From the NCBI GenBank assembly GCA_027257055.1, contig JAPVLO010000138.1, forward strand, positions 6,076,001 through 6,140,000: a DNA stretch of 64,000 bases. The letters run 5' to 3'. The position numbers and the translations under genes were made by a program. The notes below the pieces were generated by a model that ran no database searches, was not told the DNA's origin, and saw only the letters and a program-made list of their open reading frames with translations. The stretch is from Cephalopachus bancanus (lineage: Eukaryota; Chordata; Mammalia; Primates; Tarsiidae). The first letter of the stretch is position 1; the number at the start of each line of letters is the position of its first letter. Below are positions 1 through 12,296 of the stretch, piece by piece.

Positions 1-1039
1 AAGAATTCTGTGCAATCGTGAAAGAAAAGAATGACGTGTTTATGTGAAATACTCACAGCTAACCTGAAAATGTCATGGTTCATTTTTCCATTTCTCACTA
101 TGCCGTTTGGCCTTTTCTAACATATGCAAGGGTTAAACTCTAAAACACATCAAAAATGCTTTCTTTCACTTGGTTGTAAGTTACTAGATATTGCTTAAAT
201 AATAAATGATATAAATATATTCACTCCTTATTTGATTTAAAATTATGTAGCTTAGTGTGTAGACATAAGGTTTTGAAAAACACAAGTTTATAGTAAGTTC
301 ATTATAAATTCATTATAAGTTCTAACACTTATCTAGAAGTTATATAGGTAATTTATAACACTGTTTTCACAGATTTAGGATAAAGATTAATCATTAAGGT
401 TTTTACTTAATTCAATAGTTAAAATTCTAAGTTAACGTTTATAGAGTGGGTTTTCACTAAATTCATAATATACTAATTAGATACTTTTATGATAATTAAC
501 TAAATACAGAAAGCAACCTGGGGGTCTGAAAACATCACTAAAAGCTTCTTTTGAGTTTTCTTTAAAAATAAACACTGCAGGATAAGAGAAAAATAACAAA
601 GACACCTGGACAAGAGAGGCGATTACAAAGCTCTGGAGGTCACAAAAGCCCCAAAGAAAAACTACTGCTACATAAAAAAATATACACTTAAAAACTTTCT
701 TAAAACATTTCAAAGACTGTAATTCGAGACTTTGAACTAAAACTATCATTTTTGGCTTTATAAATAAGACTCATTGTCTAAATGTTTATAGGGTTCTTGG
801 TTTGTTTGTTACTAAGACCACTAGATAGTGATAACTTTTAAAAGATATGTACGTAAAAGATTTTTCTTTGTCTTGCCCCTTTACAAATGGTATAAAAGCT
901 TTCCATTAGCCAACATTAAACGGCATCTGTTTAGAAAGCAGATGTCCAAGTATAATGTTTTCGTCTTTCGCCTATCTGTCTTTCCTTCAAAAAACCTCAC
1001 AACACGACAGGGGCTAGACCCCTGCACACCCACTAGAAA
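1..1039. other. AT-rich DNA, nothing recognised
   Basis: I see no repeat, exon or RNA gene in this stretch. It is AT-rich and has short chance reading frames (for example 828-1067 on the plus strand) without recognisable domains. It ends where L1 sequence begins. Confidence 0.5.
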
Positions 1040-1590
1040 ACATCACGGAGGTACCTCACAAAACTAAAATTAGAACTACCATATAATCTAGCAATTCCAC
1101 TACTGGGTATATATCCAAAAGAAAGGAACTTAATATGTCAAAAAAAAAAATTTACATTCCTGTACTTACTGCAGCACTATTCACAATAGCCAAGATATGG
1201 AATCAACCTAAATGCCCATCAAGGAATGAATGGATAAAGAAAATATGGTACATATAAACAATGGAATGTTATTCAACCATAAAAATGAATGAAATTCTAT
1301 CATTTGAATTTGGAACTGGAGGCCATTGCATTAAGTGAAATAAACCAAGCACAGACAGACAAATACGGCATGTTCTCACTCATATGTGGAAGCTAAAATG
1401 TGGATCTCATGAAGATAGAGGGCAGCAAAGGCGTTACCAGAGGCCAGGAAGGGTGAGGGGGAGGAGATGAAAGGGGAAAAAAAGGAATATAAATATATTT
1501 ATCACCATTGAACTGCATGTTTAAAAATGGTAAAGATGGCAAATTTTACATGAATATTTTAGCTCAATTAAAAGCATAAATAAAATTGCT
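1040..1590 (+). mobile_element. LINE-1 3' end, 5'-truncated
   Basis: The sequence follows the end of L1 ORF2 and the 3' UTR: an 'actaccatataatctagcaa' stretch, then the 'cactactgggtatatatcc' segment, 'cacaatagccaagatatgga', 'aaatatggtacatata', 'gttctcactcatatgtgg', and a 3' UTR ending in an A-rich run near 1584. Only about 550 bp remain and ORF2 is broken by stops, so it is a dead copy. It resembles an older primate L1 subfamily more than the younger L1 seen at 3.9 kb and 56.5 kb. I could not define target duplications. Confidence 0.85.
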
Positions 1591-3519
1591 ATAAAGTACA
1601 TGTAAACCAATAATATTATTTGCATCATTCTTGTGTGTGATGGTAAATGAAAAACAAACACTTCCAACATTATTAAAAATTAAACATAGTGTCTTTTTTT
1701 ATCTTAGGTTTTTAGAATTGCCAAGGAAGTTCTGAAAATTACAGAAATGCAAATGCTTTAAGAGAGTACAAAGTATATAATCAGTTAACCTTCACCTTGC
1801 ACTTGAAGTTTGGGGAGAAAGCTATAGTTCTGAATAGGGAGGACATGGTTGGGTATAAGAAAAGCTAAAGGATCACTGTCTACGCCTTGCCAAACACTGA
1901 TTTTTAACAAGACTTGTTGCTCTAAACACTCAAACTGATACATACTCATTTTCAGTCGACAATTTAATACAAAATATTTTAGAGAAGAATTATATTTTGT
2001 TTGCTCAGAAACTATCCATAATTTCTGACATGGAAAGGTGAAAGATTGCTTGCAATATCAAGTTGAGTTGTGGAAGAAAAGATAAGGGTTTGGAAGGATA
2101 AACAGTCATTGGGGGCATCACTGCCAAGGTCTGCTTATTTTCTTATTTACATAAGAAGATGTAATTTTCACTGATATTTTCATAGATCAAGAAACTACAC
2201 TGTAGAAGAACTATTACATTAACCAAAATTTATACTTAAATAATGGCAAAGACCGTCTGCAAAGCATCGCTCCTGTTATTTTTTGCTTCACAGTGGCACA
2301 AATTCAAATGATCACAATTGGTCAATCAGTTATCAAAATGAGAAAAACAGAGAGCCATATTAAAATCTCAAGTCTGTCTCTCACATACACAATTTATATA
2401 GTGCAATGTCCAAAAGAGGGGTGTTATATTTTTTGCTTTAGTAAATACATACACTTTCAGAACCTAAAGAAGACATATATTTGTCACCCAGCCAGAATTA
2501 CTGAGAAACTCCCAAGTCAATGTGTTATTTGCATGTTAAGGGTGAACTCCACATTTTTCAATGTTACTTATTTAACCTGATGTGAGTGTGGGTTTGAATT
2601 TTCTGTGTAATTTGGGGTGCTCTTACCTTATGGTTCTTTATAGTAAATCTATATACTATTCTACCATAAATCTTATACTATTCACGTAGTCTTATAGCAT
2701 TCCATTTGGTTGTACTATATAAAATAAATAAAACCACTACTTATATTCCATGTCATCTGAACTACAAGCAATTAGCTAGCATCAAGAGTTTTACATTATG
2801 GTAAGTGAATAGCACTATATACTCTGCATTGATTCAACTTTTGTGGTTGGTCAAAGGTGGACATTTAGAAGCATGCATATCTAAACCTCAACCATAGGAT
2901 GACTTAAATTTTTATAGAATAATAAATCATTTTACATGAAATGCAAAGAAGTGAAATATAATGTTTGATTGTTACATAGAAAAGTCAATGGCAATACATT
3001 TTCCAGGTGAGGGAGTCAAGTGTAGGTTTTTACTTAGAATACCAACAGAAAGGCATTAAGAAGAGCAAGAAAGACTGTGGATCATTTTTTAATGAACCGT
3101 GTATTACAGCTGACATCTTGTGAAAAAAAGGGAGTAGTTTTGTTGTCAATGTAAGAATCACCTTAAAAGTAAAACACTGGGCACTTAACCTTTACAGAAT
3201 GTACATAAAAAGAGAATATTTATTTTAAAAATATTTTTGTGAAATACCAGTTTTAAAAGTTACAACTGTGCAAAATGCCAACCTGAAATGTTGGGTGAAA
3301 TGACTCAGCTACACAAAGTAGCTCAGCTGCATTTCCCTTTCATTTGGTCACTAACCTAATGCAACACCAGATGCACAGCTAACATTGAAGTATTTAAACA
3401 GGATGAAAAGAATAACAGCGACCTGTGAACTCTTTCCTCAGTGATGTTTATTTGGATAAGTAACATTGATGTTACATTTAAAGATAAATTGACTTATTGG
3501 AATGCTATGTATGTGGTGG
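1591..3519. other. AT-rich DNA, nothing recognised
   Basis: About 1.9 kb of AT-rich sequence. The 95-codon frame at 2293-2580 has no recognisable domain and no codon signal that I can see. Very old repeats could be hidden here and would need a profile search. Confidence 0.45.
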
Positions 3520-3538
3520 TTTTAAAAAATCAGTAGCA
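3520..3538. repeat. Left target-site duplication of twin-primed L1
   Basis: TTTTAAAAAATCAGTAGCA, identical over 19 bp to 4610-4628. It contains the TTAAAA-type target that L1 endonuclease prefers. Confidence 0.9.
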
Positions 3539-4609
3539 TTTCTCTGCTGATTAGTGAGGCTGAACACTTTTTCATGTCTGTTGGCTGCCGGTATATCTTC
3601 CTCTGAGAAGTGTCTATTCATGTCTTTTGGCCACTTTTAAAAGGGTGGTTTGTTTTTTTCCCCTGCTGAGCTCCGGCAATCTTTACGCCTCAGCCTTGCA
3701 AGTAGCTGGAACTATAGGTGCGCGCACCCACGCCCAGCTATTTTTTGATTTATTGTAGAGATGAGGTCTCACCAAGTTGCCCAGGGGGGTCTCAAACCTG
3801 TGGGCTCAGGCGATCCACTCACCTCAGCCTCCCATCCTTATTTCTTATGGTATTGGCCTTTAGGGTTCTGAATTGGTGGCCAGTTCCAATTTCCGTAAGG
3901 GTATCTCCCGCAAAACCACGTTGAGATACCTCCTAACCCCAGTAAGAATGGCCATCATTAATAAAACAAACAGCAACAGATGCTGGCAAGGATACGGAGA
4001 AAAAGGAATGCTTCTATACTGCTGGTGGGAACGCAAACTAGTGCAACCTCTTTGGAAGACAGTGTGGTGATTTCTGAAAGAACTAGAAATTGACCTTCGA
4101 TATGACCCAGCAATTCCCCCACTGGGAATATACCCAGAGGAACTCAAGTCATTCTAAAAAAAAAAAAGATGCCTGCACATGTGTGTTTGTGGCAGCTCTA
4201 TTCACAGTAGCAAAAACATGAAACCAACCATGTTGCCCATTGAAACTGGACTAGATAAAGAAAATGTGGTACATATACATAATGGAATATTATGCAGTCA
4301 CAAAAAGGACAAATATATGGACTTTGCAGCAACTTGGATGGATTTGGAGTTGATCATACTCAGTGATCTATCACAGAAACAAAGAACAGAGTACCATATG
4401 TTCTCACTCATAAGCGGACCTTGTACTTTTATAATACTACAAGAAAGGGATTGGCAGTAGTGGGAAACTGTCAGGGGAGGGTGCGTGGGATTGGTAGTTG
4501 AGGGAAACTGCTAGGGGAGGGAGGGGTGTACCTCATCAACAAGGGCACCTGCATAATCAATGTTTGTAAACCTAACCCTGATTTGTACCCGATATCTTTA
4601 TAATAATAA
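3539..4609 (+). mobile_element. LINE-1 with 5' inversion (twin priming)
   Basis: This is one L1 insertion made of two opposed pieces. From 3539 to about 3911 the sequence is antisense late ORF2: 'gcatttctctgctgattag', then 'gagaagtgtctattcatg', and finally the complement of the segment around 'ggaactggcaaccaattcc'. From about 3912 to 4609 it is sense: the very next ORF2 bases ('gagatacctcctaacccca'), then the end of ORF2 and the 3' UTR with a short A-rich tail. The pieces are adjacent in L1 and inverted relative to each other, and a perfect 19-bp duplication flanks the whole. This is the known signature of twin priming. An Alu fragment sits inside the antisense part. No reading frame is intact. 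Confidence 0.92.
3661..3834 (-). mobile_element. Alu fragment, truncated at both ends, inside L1
   Basis: Antisense Alu beginning within the right arm ('tgagctccggcaatc'), crossing the A-rich linker ('attttttgatttattgtag') and ending in the left arm at 'cctcagcctccca'. It lacks the A-tail, the outer part of the right arm and the first ~35 bases of the Alu, and has no target duplication. It stands where roughly 180 bp of L1 sequence would be expected (compare the antisense L1 at 60,650-60,835), so it looks like a replacement and not a normal insertion. Confidence 0.85.
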
Positions 4610-4628
4610 TTTTAAAAAATCAGTAGCA
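4610..4628. repeat. Right target-site duplication of twin-primed L1
   Basis: Exact 19-bp match to 3520-3538; it starts directly after the L1 A-rich tail. Confidence 0.9.
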
Positions 4629-6867
4629 GAAACTTTCCTTGAAACAATTTCTAGGAAATACCTCTAATGAATGATTGAGTGAGGTGAAATTTGAAAGAAT
4701 CCCCCTCCACCCACCTCCTTCCTCTTCCCATTTATTTTTTTCTGCCTAACACCAAAGGGGTATATTTAGAATTAAGAGCCCCTGAGGCTCCGTTGATAGC
4801 ACTGATAACAGCTCTGATTTTGAAAACTTCCTCAATGTCCCCAGTTTCAAAATCATTTTTCATATGTTTCCCATGACAAGTATGCCTTTCAATGCATTGT
4901 TGTTAGATAGGTGACAAGTATTCAAGACACTGTGAGAAAAGACTGCTAGGATTACTGAGGGGAGACTGTGGATGTCTCTTGTAAGACCTTCAATGGGCAG
5001 TTGACTTTGAATATGCAAAGGAAGATGACCCTTGCTCTGCGCCTTCTGAGCCTGTTTCTGACAAAAAGCCTCAAGTATATAAAGTTTCAGAGAAGAATTG
5101 GCCACCCATGGTCAACCTCCTCATGGCCCCTTTTGACTGAACATAAGGAAGGAAATAGATAGTATACTGTTAAGTTTCAGACTGAAGTTAAAGGAATGCA
5201 GTAGCATGTTACTACTCTTAATCTTAAATTCAGTTCTAAACACAAATGACTATTAGGAGCGCCGTGGGAAGCTTCATTGGAAGAAAGCAAGCTAGTCTAT
5301 AAGAAGGTAGAAAATTCCAAGATGGTCAGGCTAGAGAGGCCACATAAAGACATTCGGAAGGGCAGTCCTGGTGAGCAGGAAGTTGGGAGGAAGTCATCTT
5401 GAATGTTCAACAAGCCAAACTTTCTGACTGCTGCTCCGGTAGGCATGTGGCTACAAACACATAAGAAACCTCAGTTGAGAAATTTTTCCCCCAACTTTTC
5501 CCAAATTCCAAACTGCAAAACTGCAAGCTAAAAAGTTGTTTCGAGGCACTGAGTTTTGAGATACTTTGTTTTACAGCAAAAACCAGTTATATATGTTTAT
5601 ATGAGCATAATGATCAATTTCTATTCCATATCAAAATAATAGTGACATGTACATATAAAACCAATCAAATAAGTAATGAGATTATTTGATATAAATTCTT
5701 TAGTACAGAGTTTAAATTTGACAATTTCATTTCATGTTAAATCTAGTTGATAAGATAAAAGTAAATCAAGATGACAAATTTGGTTTATATTGCATGACTG
5801 AAAAAAATACCATTAATACAAGACGAACAAAAATTTCCTAGTTCTATATTTGGAGTAAACTGACTTGTATTAATCCCTAAGTAATAGAAATCAGACAATG
5901 TACGTTTATTTATTGAACAAATCTCTTTAAGGAAGGCCTATTCAATGCCAGTCATTATCCCAGTAACTGTGTGTAAAATAGACATTGTGCCTTTCCCTGG
6001 AAGCTTGTATCCTTGGAGGTTATAGGATTAGGAATTCATTTCTTCCAAATTTTATTTTGAACAGTTTTAGTCTGACTAATAGAAAGACTGACAGCACAGT
6101 ACAGTGAGCCTGTCTTTTCGGTTACCTCCTTAATGTAGGTTTATCAGTTAGTATTTTGTTAAATTACTTTCTCTTTCTTTCTCCTCCTTCTTATTCACTC
6201 CCCTTCTCTTTCTTCCCTTCCCCCCGCCCTTATTTTTGGAAGACATTCTAGTGAATAATTCTAGTTACTTATGTCTAAATAATTGATGTTTAGTATAAGT
6301 TAGAAATATCAATCAATAGAATAGACAATTGAAAACAGTATCAAATGTAAAAATATGTTCAAAAACTTGGTTAGTTTTCAAGATAGAAAAGAGAATATAA
6401 AATAAAACACTAAACTGTGTGATCAGGTGAGAGCTGAGAAATTGAAATAAATACAACGTGGATATGATAATTTCCAGCGTGAGAAAGTAAGTGAAAAGAT
6501 ATAAGAGCACATTGTGCTCAAAGTTCTGGAAGGTAAATTCAAGCACACAGAACAAAGTGGAAAAGAGTGACTTGATTTGACACTGAGAAATTTAGGGAGC
6601 CATCAGAAAATATGTGTCCTTGATGATTGTTTTATGAAGATTCCATTGCATTCCAAATGTTATTGGAAGTCATTAAATTGTTGTATGCAATGCTGTGAGA
6701 TAATTTATTCAACGTTTAAAGTGTATTTTGAGTGATGTGTAGAAAGATCATTGGAATAGCCAAAATTACAAGTAAAATAAGATATTACTGGGATAGTTCA
6801 GTATTAAGTAAGATAGAATAGTGGCTTGGATTGTGCTGTGAATAGAAAGTGGACATAATTATGCTAT
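4629..6867. other. AT-rich DNA, nothing recognised
   Basis: No repeat family or gene recognised. It includes a pyrimidine-rich patch at about 6165-6235. The reading frames at 4691-4876, 4860-5105 and 6313-6555 have no domain I recognise. Confidence 0.45.
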
Positions 6868-7837
6868 ATTTTAACAGTTTTATTGAGACATAGCTTGCAT
6901 ACCTTACAATTTGTCAATTTAAAATGTGAAAAATCAGTTGTTTTTAGTATATTCCTAAGTATGTGCAATCATCATGAAACAATTTTAGAACATATTTATC
7001 ACCTAAAAAGCAGCCATGTATACCTTAGCTATCAACTCCATCCTTCCCAACTTCCTACCTTCTCAGCCCTAGGTACCCGCGAGTCTATACTCTTTCTCTA
7101 GAGATTTCCATGTTATGAATATTTCATATGAATGGAATCATAATATATAGTATTTTTGGTGACTAGTTTACTTCCTTTAGCAAACTGTTTTCAATGAGGT
7201 TCATTCATGTTATATCATGTATCAATCCTTTTTTTATGTTTGAATAATATTTTATTGTATAGATAAACCACATTTTACTTATCTGTTAATTCATTGATGG
7301 GCATTTGTGTTGTTTCTATTTTTTGGTTATTATGAATAATTTTAGTATAACATTCATGCAAAAATTTAGTTTTCTTTTGGGCATATATTTCAAAGTGAAA
7401 CCTGGGTCACATTGTTTAATGATTTGAGGAACTTGCTGACTGTTTTCAAAAGAGCTGCACCATGTTACACTCCCACTCACAGGGACTGATTCCTCTATAT
7501 CTTTGCCAACACTTGTTATTTTCTGACTTTTTGAGTCTAGTTAGTAATTTAGAAAATATGAAGTGACTTGCTGCTTGGCTTTGCATTTTCCTGATGACTG
7601 ATGAAATCAAGTATCTTTTTGATTTCATCCATTTGTATGTTTTTTTGTCCATTTGTATGTTTTTTTAGAGAAATGTCTATTAGATTCTCAGTCCATTAAA
7701 AAAGATGGGCTGTGTTTTAAATTTTGAGTTATGAAAATTTTTTATGTAGTCTGGATGCAGGTCTTTTTATCAGACATGATTTGCAATTTCTTTTTTCCAT
7801 TCTATGAGTTGTCTTTTCACTTTTAACTATTTGGTTT
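6868..7837 (-). mobile_element. Old LINE-1 (L1M-type), antisense, 3' part
   Basis: Reading the minus strand gives a degraded L1 3' UTR and late ORF2. On the plus strand the markers are 'ttttattgagacatagcttg' at the 3' end, 'catatgaatggaatcata', 'cattgatgggcatttgtgtt', 'gagctgcaccatgttacact' and 'ttgcattttcctgatgactg'. It is interrupted by an Alu-like monomer at 7838 and resumes at 7993. The degree of decay fits an ancient mammalian L1M subfamily. Confidence 0.82.
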
Positions 7838-7992
7838 TTTAGATGGGCTTCCACTCTGTCATCCAGGCTGGAATGCAGCATCTTGGTTGTGGCTTGCAGT
7901 AGCCTTGAACTCTTGAGCTCAAGGGATCTTCCCATGTCAGTCTCCTGAGTCACTGGGATTACAAACTCAAACAACCATACCAGCAGAGAAGC
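7838..7992 (-). mobile_element. Alu monomer (FLAM/FRAM-like), antisense
   Basis: About 150 bp reading 'ccactctgtcatccaggctg' followed by 'tcaagggatcttcccatgtc' and 'cctgagtcactgggattaca'. Only one arm is present, as in the free Alu monomers that predate dimeric Alu. It lies inside the old L1. It could instead be a truncated AluJ. Confidence 0.65.
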
Positions 7993-8850
7993 TTAGAATT
8001 AATTTGTAAATTTTTACAAAAAAAGTTAGCTGATATTCTTATATTATTTACATTGTACCTGTAGATTAGTCTTGACAGTATTGCCATCTTTACAATGTTA
8101 GGTCTTCTGAGTAATATACATCTAATATTTGTCTATTTATTTTTATCTTTTAAAAAATGTAAACAATATTTTGTAGATTTTAAAGTCAAATTTGGTCTAT
8201 TTTTATAAATGTCTTCCTGAGTATTTTATTATTTTTGGTGCTACTATAAATTAATTTTATCTCCTGAGTTTACTTTCATGTTTTTCATTGCAAATGTATA
8301 AACATACATTGACTTTTGTATATTGATCTTGTAGTCTGTAAATTTACGGAACTCATGTAATAGTCCTAGTAGATTTTTTTAGTGTATTCTTTAAAATGTT
8401 TTATATACTAGGTCATATCATCTCATATATAGTTTTACGTCTTCCTTTCTTATCTTGTTGCCTTTTATTTCTTTCTCTTGACATTTCCCTGGCTTGAACC
8501 TCGATATACAATGATGTGGTGAAACTGGATAGTTTTGATTTCTACTGGATCTAGAGGAAAGCATCCTGTCTTTTATCTTTAATTATGATGTTTTTTATGG
8601 ATTTTTTATAGATGTATAGTTGAGGAATTCCCTTCTATGACCAATTTTTTGAGTGAAACATGTCATGAAAGGATGTCAGATTTTTGTCATATGCTTTCTC
8701 TGCATCTACTGAGATGATCATGTGATTTTTAAATTTTTCACTCTATAGTACGATGTATTACATTAGTTGATTTTTTTTAGACAAAACCAACCTTGCATTC
8801 CTGAGATAAATCTCACACTCATAATTCCTTATATATTGCTGGATGTCATA
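7993..8850 (-). mobile_element. Old LINE-1 (L1M-type), antisense, ORF2 part
   Basis: Continuation of the element that starts at 6868. The minus strand reads into the reverse-transcriptase part of ORF2. Plus-strand markers are 'ttttgtatattgatcttgta', 'gaggaattcccttctatga', 'tctctgcatctactgagatg' and 'ccttgcattcctgagataaa'. Many stops make it non-coding. The upstream end fades near 8850. Confidence 0.82.
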
Positions 8851-9106
8851 CAATGAAATTAACTTTGTGCTATTGGAAGTTCATAGTTATCCATAAAAAA
8901 TAGGATGTTCTGGGTTAGAGTGTCAATTTGAAAATAGTAACCATGAGGTAAAATTTAAAAAGAAGAAACAATAATAAAATGATAGTGACTATTACAGGGT
9001 CACAATAGTGCTAATAATAGTGATGGCTAATATTTAATGCATATTTGCTTTGTTTAAAGGGTTGTGTGTATGTGAATTCATTTATTCCCAGCATCAACTC
9101 ATGAGA

Positions 9107-9109
<3 letters not shown>

Positions 9110-9140
<31 letters not shown>

Positions 9141-9413
9141 TTGAGTTGGAGTCTCACTCAGTCGCCCAGATTGGAGTGCAGTGGCCGCTCCCGGCCACTG
9201 CAGCCTCGCCTGCTGGGCTCCGGCGATCCTTTCGCCTCAGCCTTCCGAGTAGCTGGAATTACAGGCATGCACTACCACGCCCGGGTGATTTTTTTATTTA
9301 TTGTAGAGATGAGGTCTCGCTGCCCAGGCGGGTCTCGAACCCGCGGGCTCAGGCAATCCACTCACCTCAGCCTCCCAAAGGTGCGGGACTACAGGCTGAG
9401 CCACCGAGCCCGG
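9110..9413 (-). mobile_element. Alu, full-length dimer, antisense, with ATT-repeat tail
   Basis: A (TTA)n run (9110-9138, the mutated A-tail on the minus strand) leads into 'gagttggagtctcactcagt', the right arm with its 'gtggccgctcccggccactg' segment, the linker 'tttttatttattgtagagat' and the left arm, ending at 'ccaccgagcccggc'. The flanks repeat imperfectly as 'gaaagtattattatt' and 'gaaagtactattatt'. It belongs to the young lineage-specific type seen elsewhere here. The reading frames at 9050-9449 are Alu antisense frames and not genes. Confidence 0.93.
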
Positions 9414-9426
9414 CTGAAAGTACTAT

Positions 9427-10027
9427 TATTATGTTCATCTAACAGATGAGGATACAAAGACATAGAGAACTTAGATAACTTGCTTAAAGTCACATAGTAA
9501 GACCTCCAAGATCAGTATATTTGACTTCTTATTGATATTGAAAATCTTGTAGTATAAAGTTTGAATTAGTGATTCAAGAGATGAGTTACTTTATGATAAC
9601 CACAACGTGTACAGTGTTGCCCCCTATATCGTAAAGAAAAGGAGGATGTTTTGGACTCAAGTATAAAAGAAAACTAGAGGGTAAGATGAGATATACAAAA
9701 GATATTGAAGATCAGAGAGAGAAATGGAGTGAAAGATTAAGGGCTATGTATAGCTGGTAGGACTGGGACTAAAAGAACAATGCCGGAAACTTGATTAAGG
9801 ATCACTAAGAAGTATAGAGCAGGTGAATAACTAAATACTGAGAATTCCCAAAACAGAAGAAATAAATACCTGGGAACAGCAATGGAATTATGGAGGACAC
9901 CAACACTGCTCTCAAATTTAAGATATGTACTAAGCAAAAGGAAAATGAAACCTTTTCCCCATGAGGACTATAGGCAATTGTATATTCAAAGAGAAAAAAA
10001 ATATTTCACTAAAAAAACTGATGTAAG
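9427..10027. other. Nothing recognised between two Alus
   Basis: About 600 bp of AT-rich sequence without a recognisable repeat. The minus-strand frame at 9737-9937 is not supported as a gene. Confidence 0.45.
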
Positions 10028-10338
10028 CTGTGCTTGGTGACTCAGCCTGTAATCCCAGCACTTTGGGAGGCCGAGGCGAGTGGATTGCTGAGCCCGTGGG
10101 TTTTCAAGACCAGCCCGGGCAACTTGGTGAGACCTCGTCTCTATAAGAAAATAAAAATAAAAATAAAAATAAAGAAACTAGCCAGACTTGGAAGGCTGAG
10201 GCGGAAGGATCACTGGGGCCCAGAAGGTCGAAACTGCGGTGGCAGTGAGTGTGCCACTGCACTCCAGCCTGGGCAACGGAGTGAGACTCCAAATCAAAAA
10301 CAAATAAGCAAACAAAAAAACAAGCAGACAAACAAAAA
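10028..10338 (+). mobile_element. Alu, full-length dimer, sense
   Basis: It starts 'tgcttggtgactcagcctgt', has a left arm with 'cagcactttgggaggccgag', an AAAAT-repeated linker (about 10,148-10,176), a right arm ending 'gagtgagactccaaatc' and a long A-rich tail with C and G interruptions. The flanks both carry 'gatgtaa'. The linker expansion separates it from the other copies. Confidence 0.92.
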
Positions 10339-12296
10339 ATAGATGTAAAAGGGGAATTTAGAAATGAGTTTGAGAATACACAGAACTTGATGAGTTTGTA
10401 TTTCAGAGAACAAAATGAGAAAAGACTTTAATCAGCTAAGATCAATTGAACATCTGGGAATGAGAGTTCAGAATCTAGTAGGTAAGTTAAGAGATTTTTT
10501 CAGTGATAAGCAGGATGTGAAAATGGTGAATTTCATCTTACTTGTCTACTTATGCATGGGCAGATTTGGTACTATAGGCAAGAGGGTATTGGCCTGAATA
10601 AAATGAGTTATGGATATAATTGCCTTTTCCCTTTCAAATGGAGAAAAAATATCTTAATATGCTGAAAAGTGGTTTTGTAGAAAATATCTTTTATCTTCTC
10701 CCTGCTAATAACTCTGACTTTCATTCTATTAAATTGTAGAAATAATATCAGAGAGTTCCAGGCAAATGTGAGAAATTCTTATAAGTTCTCAGAAGAATCA
10801 GAGAATTTAGATGCCTCAGAGATTATCTTTAAAATCATATGTTAACAAAACAATTCATGTTAATAAATATTAGAAACAGAATAAGCAGTTTCTCAAAAAA
10901 TACTAATTTCTACATCAGCAAGTCCCCTTCCCTTTACTTATATTGTATCTGCCTGCTGACCTTATTACATAGGCAATTTGGCTATCACTGAATTGAGATA
11001 TGTTGCCTTCTTTTGCTTATTATTAGATTGACAGCTGATAAATTATGAAACAAATAATGCCAAAGAAAGTTTGCTTAAACTCTGTATAAAGGGGATCATA
11101 AGAGATTGCAAGTTAATTGTTAGCTAAAGCAGTATGTTGATGTTATGTTGTATTATAAGTATGTCAGTCTTATTATGACCACAGTGTTTTTATTTTAAAA
11201 ATGAAAGAGAAATGCAAGAAAACTTGAGAGCGTGCTTATTTATCTTTAAAAAATTATTTTTAAAACTTCCAAAGACATCAATGCAGTGAAGTGAATATGG
11301 TGAGAAGCACTTCTCACAATGCACAGACTGTGAAAGTAGCACATTTCATTAAAATAGGCATCTGTGAGCTAAACACTAAGGCACACAAGCAAACATAAGG
11401 GGGAGAAAGGGAAGTCTTTGTAAAAGCATATTCCCTGGAGAACCTAAGTCAGCTGCAAATACTCTCTAAATGTTTTATTATCCCAAAGCCCTCCCCACCA
11501 CTGCCATTAAGTAATGACAATGAGTCTTGTACCTTTGAAAACAGATTTTTAGATTTGTGGCTACACATATTTTGAGAAGGATTGTGGATGGAGGTGTGGA
11601 ATGATTCTTCTTTGGGATATAGCGATCAAAAGAGTCAAGAAATAATGAATATAATAAAATGGACCTTATACCAAGGATATTTCCATCAGAAATGTAATAA
11701 ATGAGCTCTCTCTCTGGCAGATTTAAGAACTCAGGCAGAAGGGATTTGTGCAAAAACTGAGGGAGCAGATGATGAAAAAGAAAGAAGTGTTTTGAAAACC
11801 TTTGCAGAAATCCTTCAGAAATGCAAATAAAGCTATTTTTCAGCATGTAAAATTAAAATATATTTCTTATTGAAATATAAAAAGTACAGATTATGACAAA
11901 AATAAAATGATTTATAATCTTATACCAATGAGCATTAATGTTATTATTGAGTATTTATTTTATACATATATATTATTTCTATGACCTTATATTTTATGTA
12001 CGTATAAATGACTATATATCTTGATGACCATCTGAATATATCTATGTATATATTTTATATATACATTTAAATCTGCTTATATTGTTCAAATGTCAGTAAG
12101 TGTTTACATATGTATATTGAGTGTATCCAAGGTAAAATGTTTAATTTACTGAATTTAGTGTTATTTTCTTTGTCAAGTAATCTAATAATAATATTGAAAT
12201 TTCATGAAATATTTCTTCATTGTCTTTCATTACAGTATTATTTTATGTCTAACTAATTTCATTATTCAGTACCTATGATTGAATAACAAATTTTCT
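10339..12296. other. AT-rich DNA, nothing recognised
   Basis: About 2 kb without an identifiable repeat. The minus-strand frame of 122 codons at 11,478-11,846 is the longest here. It has a few Phe- and Leu-rich stretches but no domain, and I do not support it as a gene. The part from about 11,870 to 12,140 is very AT-rich and could be a worn-out repeat. Confidence 0.45.

Noticed and set aside
9050..9449. Two overlapping long plus-strand reading frames (130 and 102 codons)
   Set aside because: They lie in an antisense Alu, whose complement is naturally poor in stops.
11478..11846. 122-codon minus-strand frame
   Set aside because: No recognisable family and no sign of exon structure.
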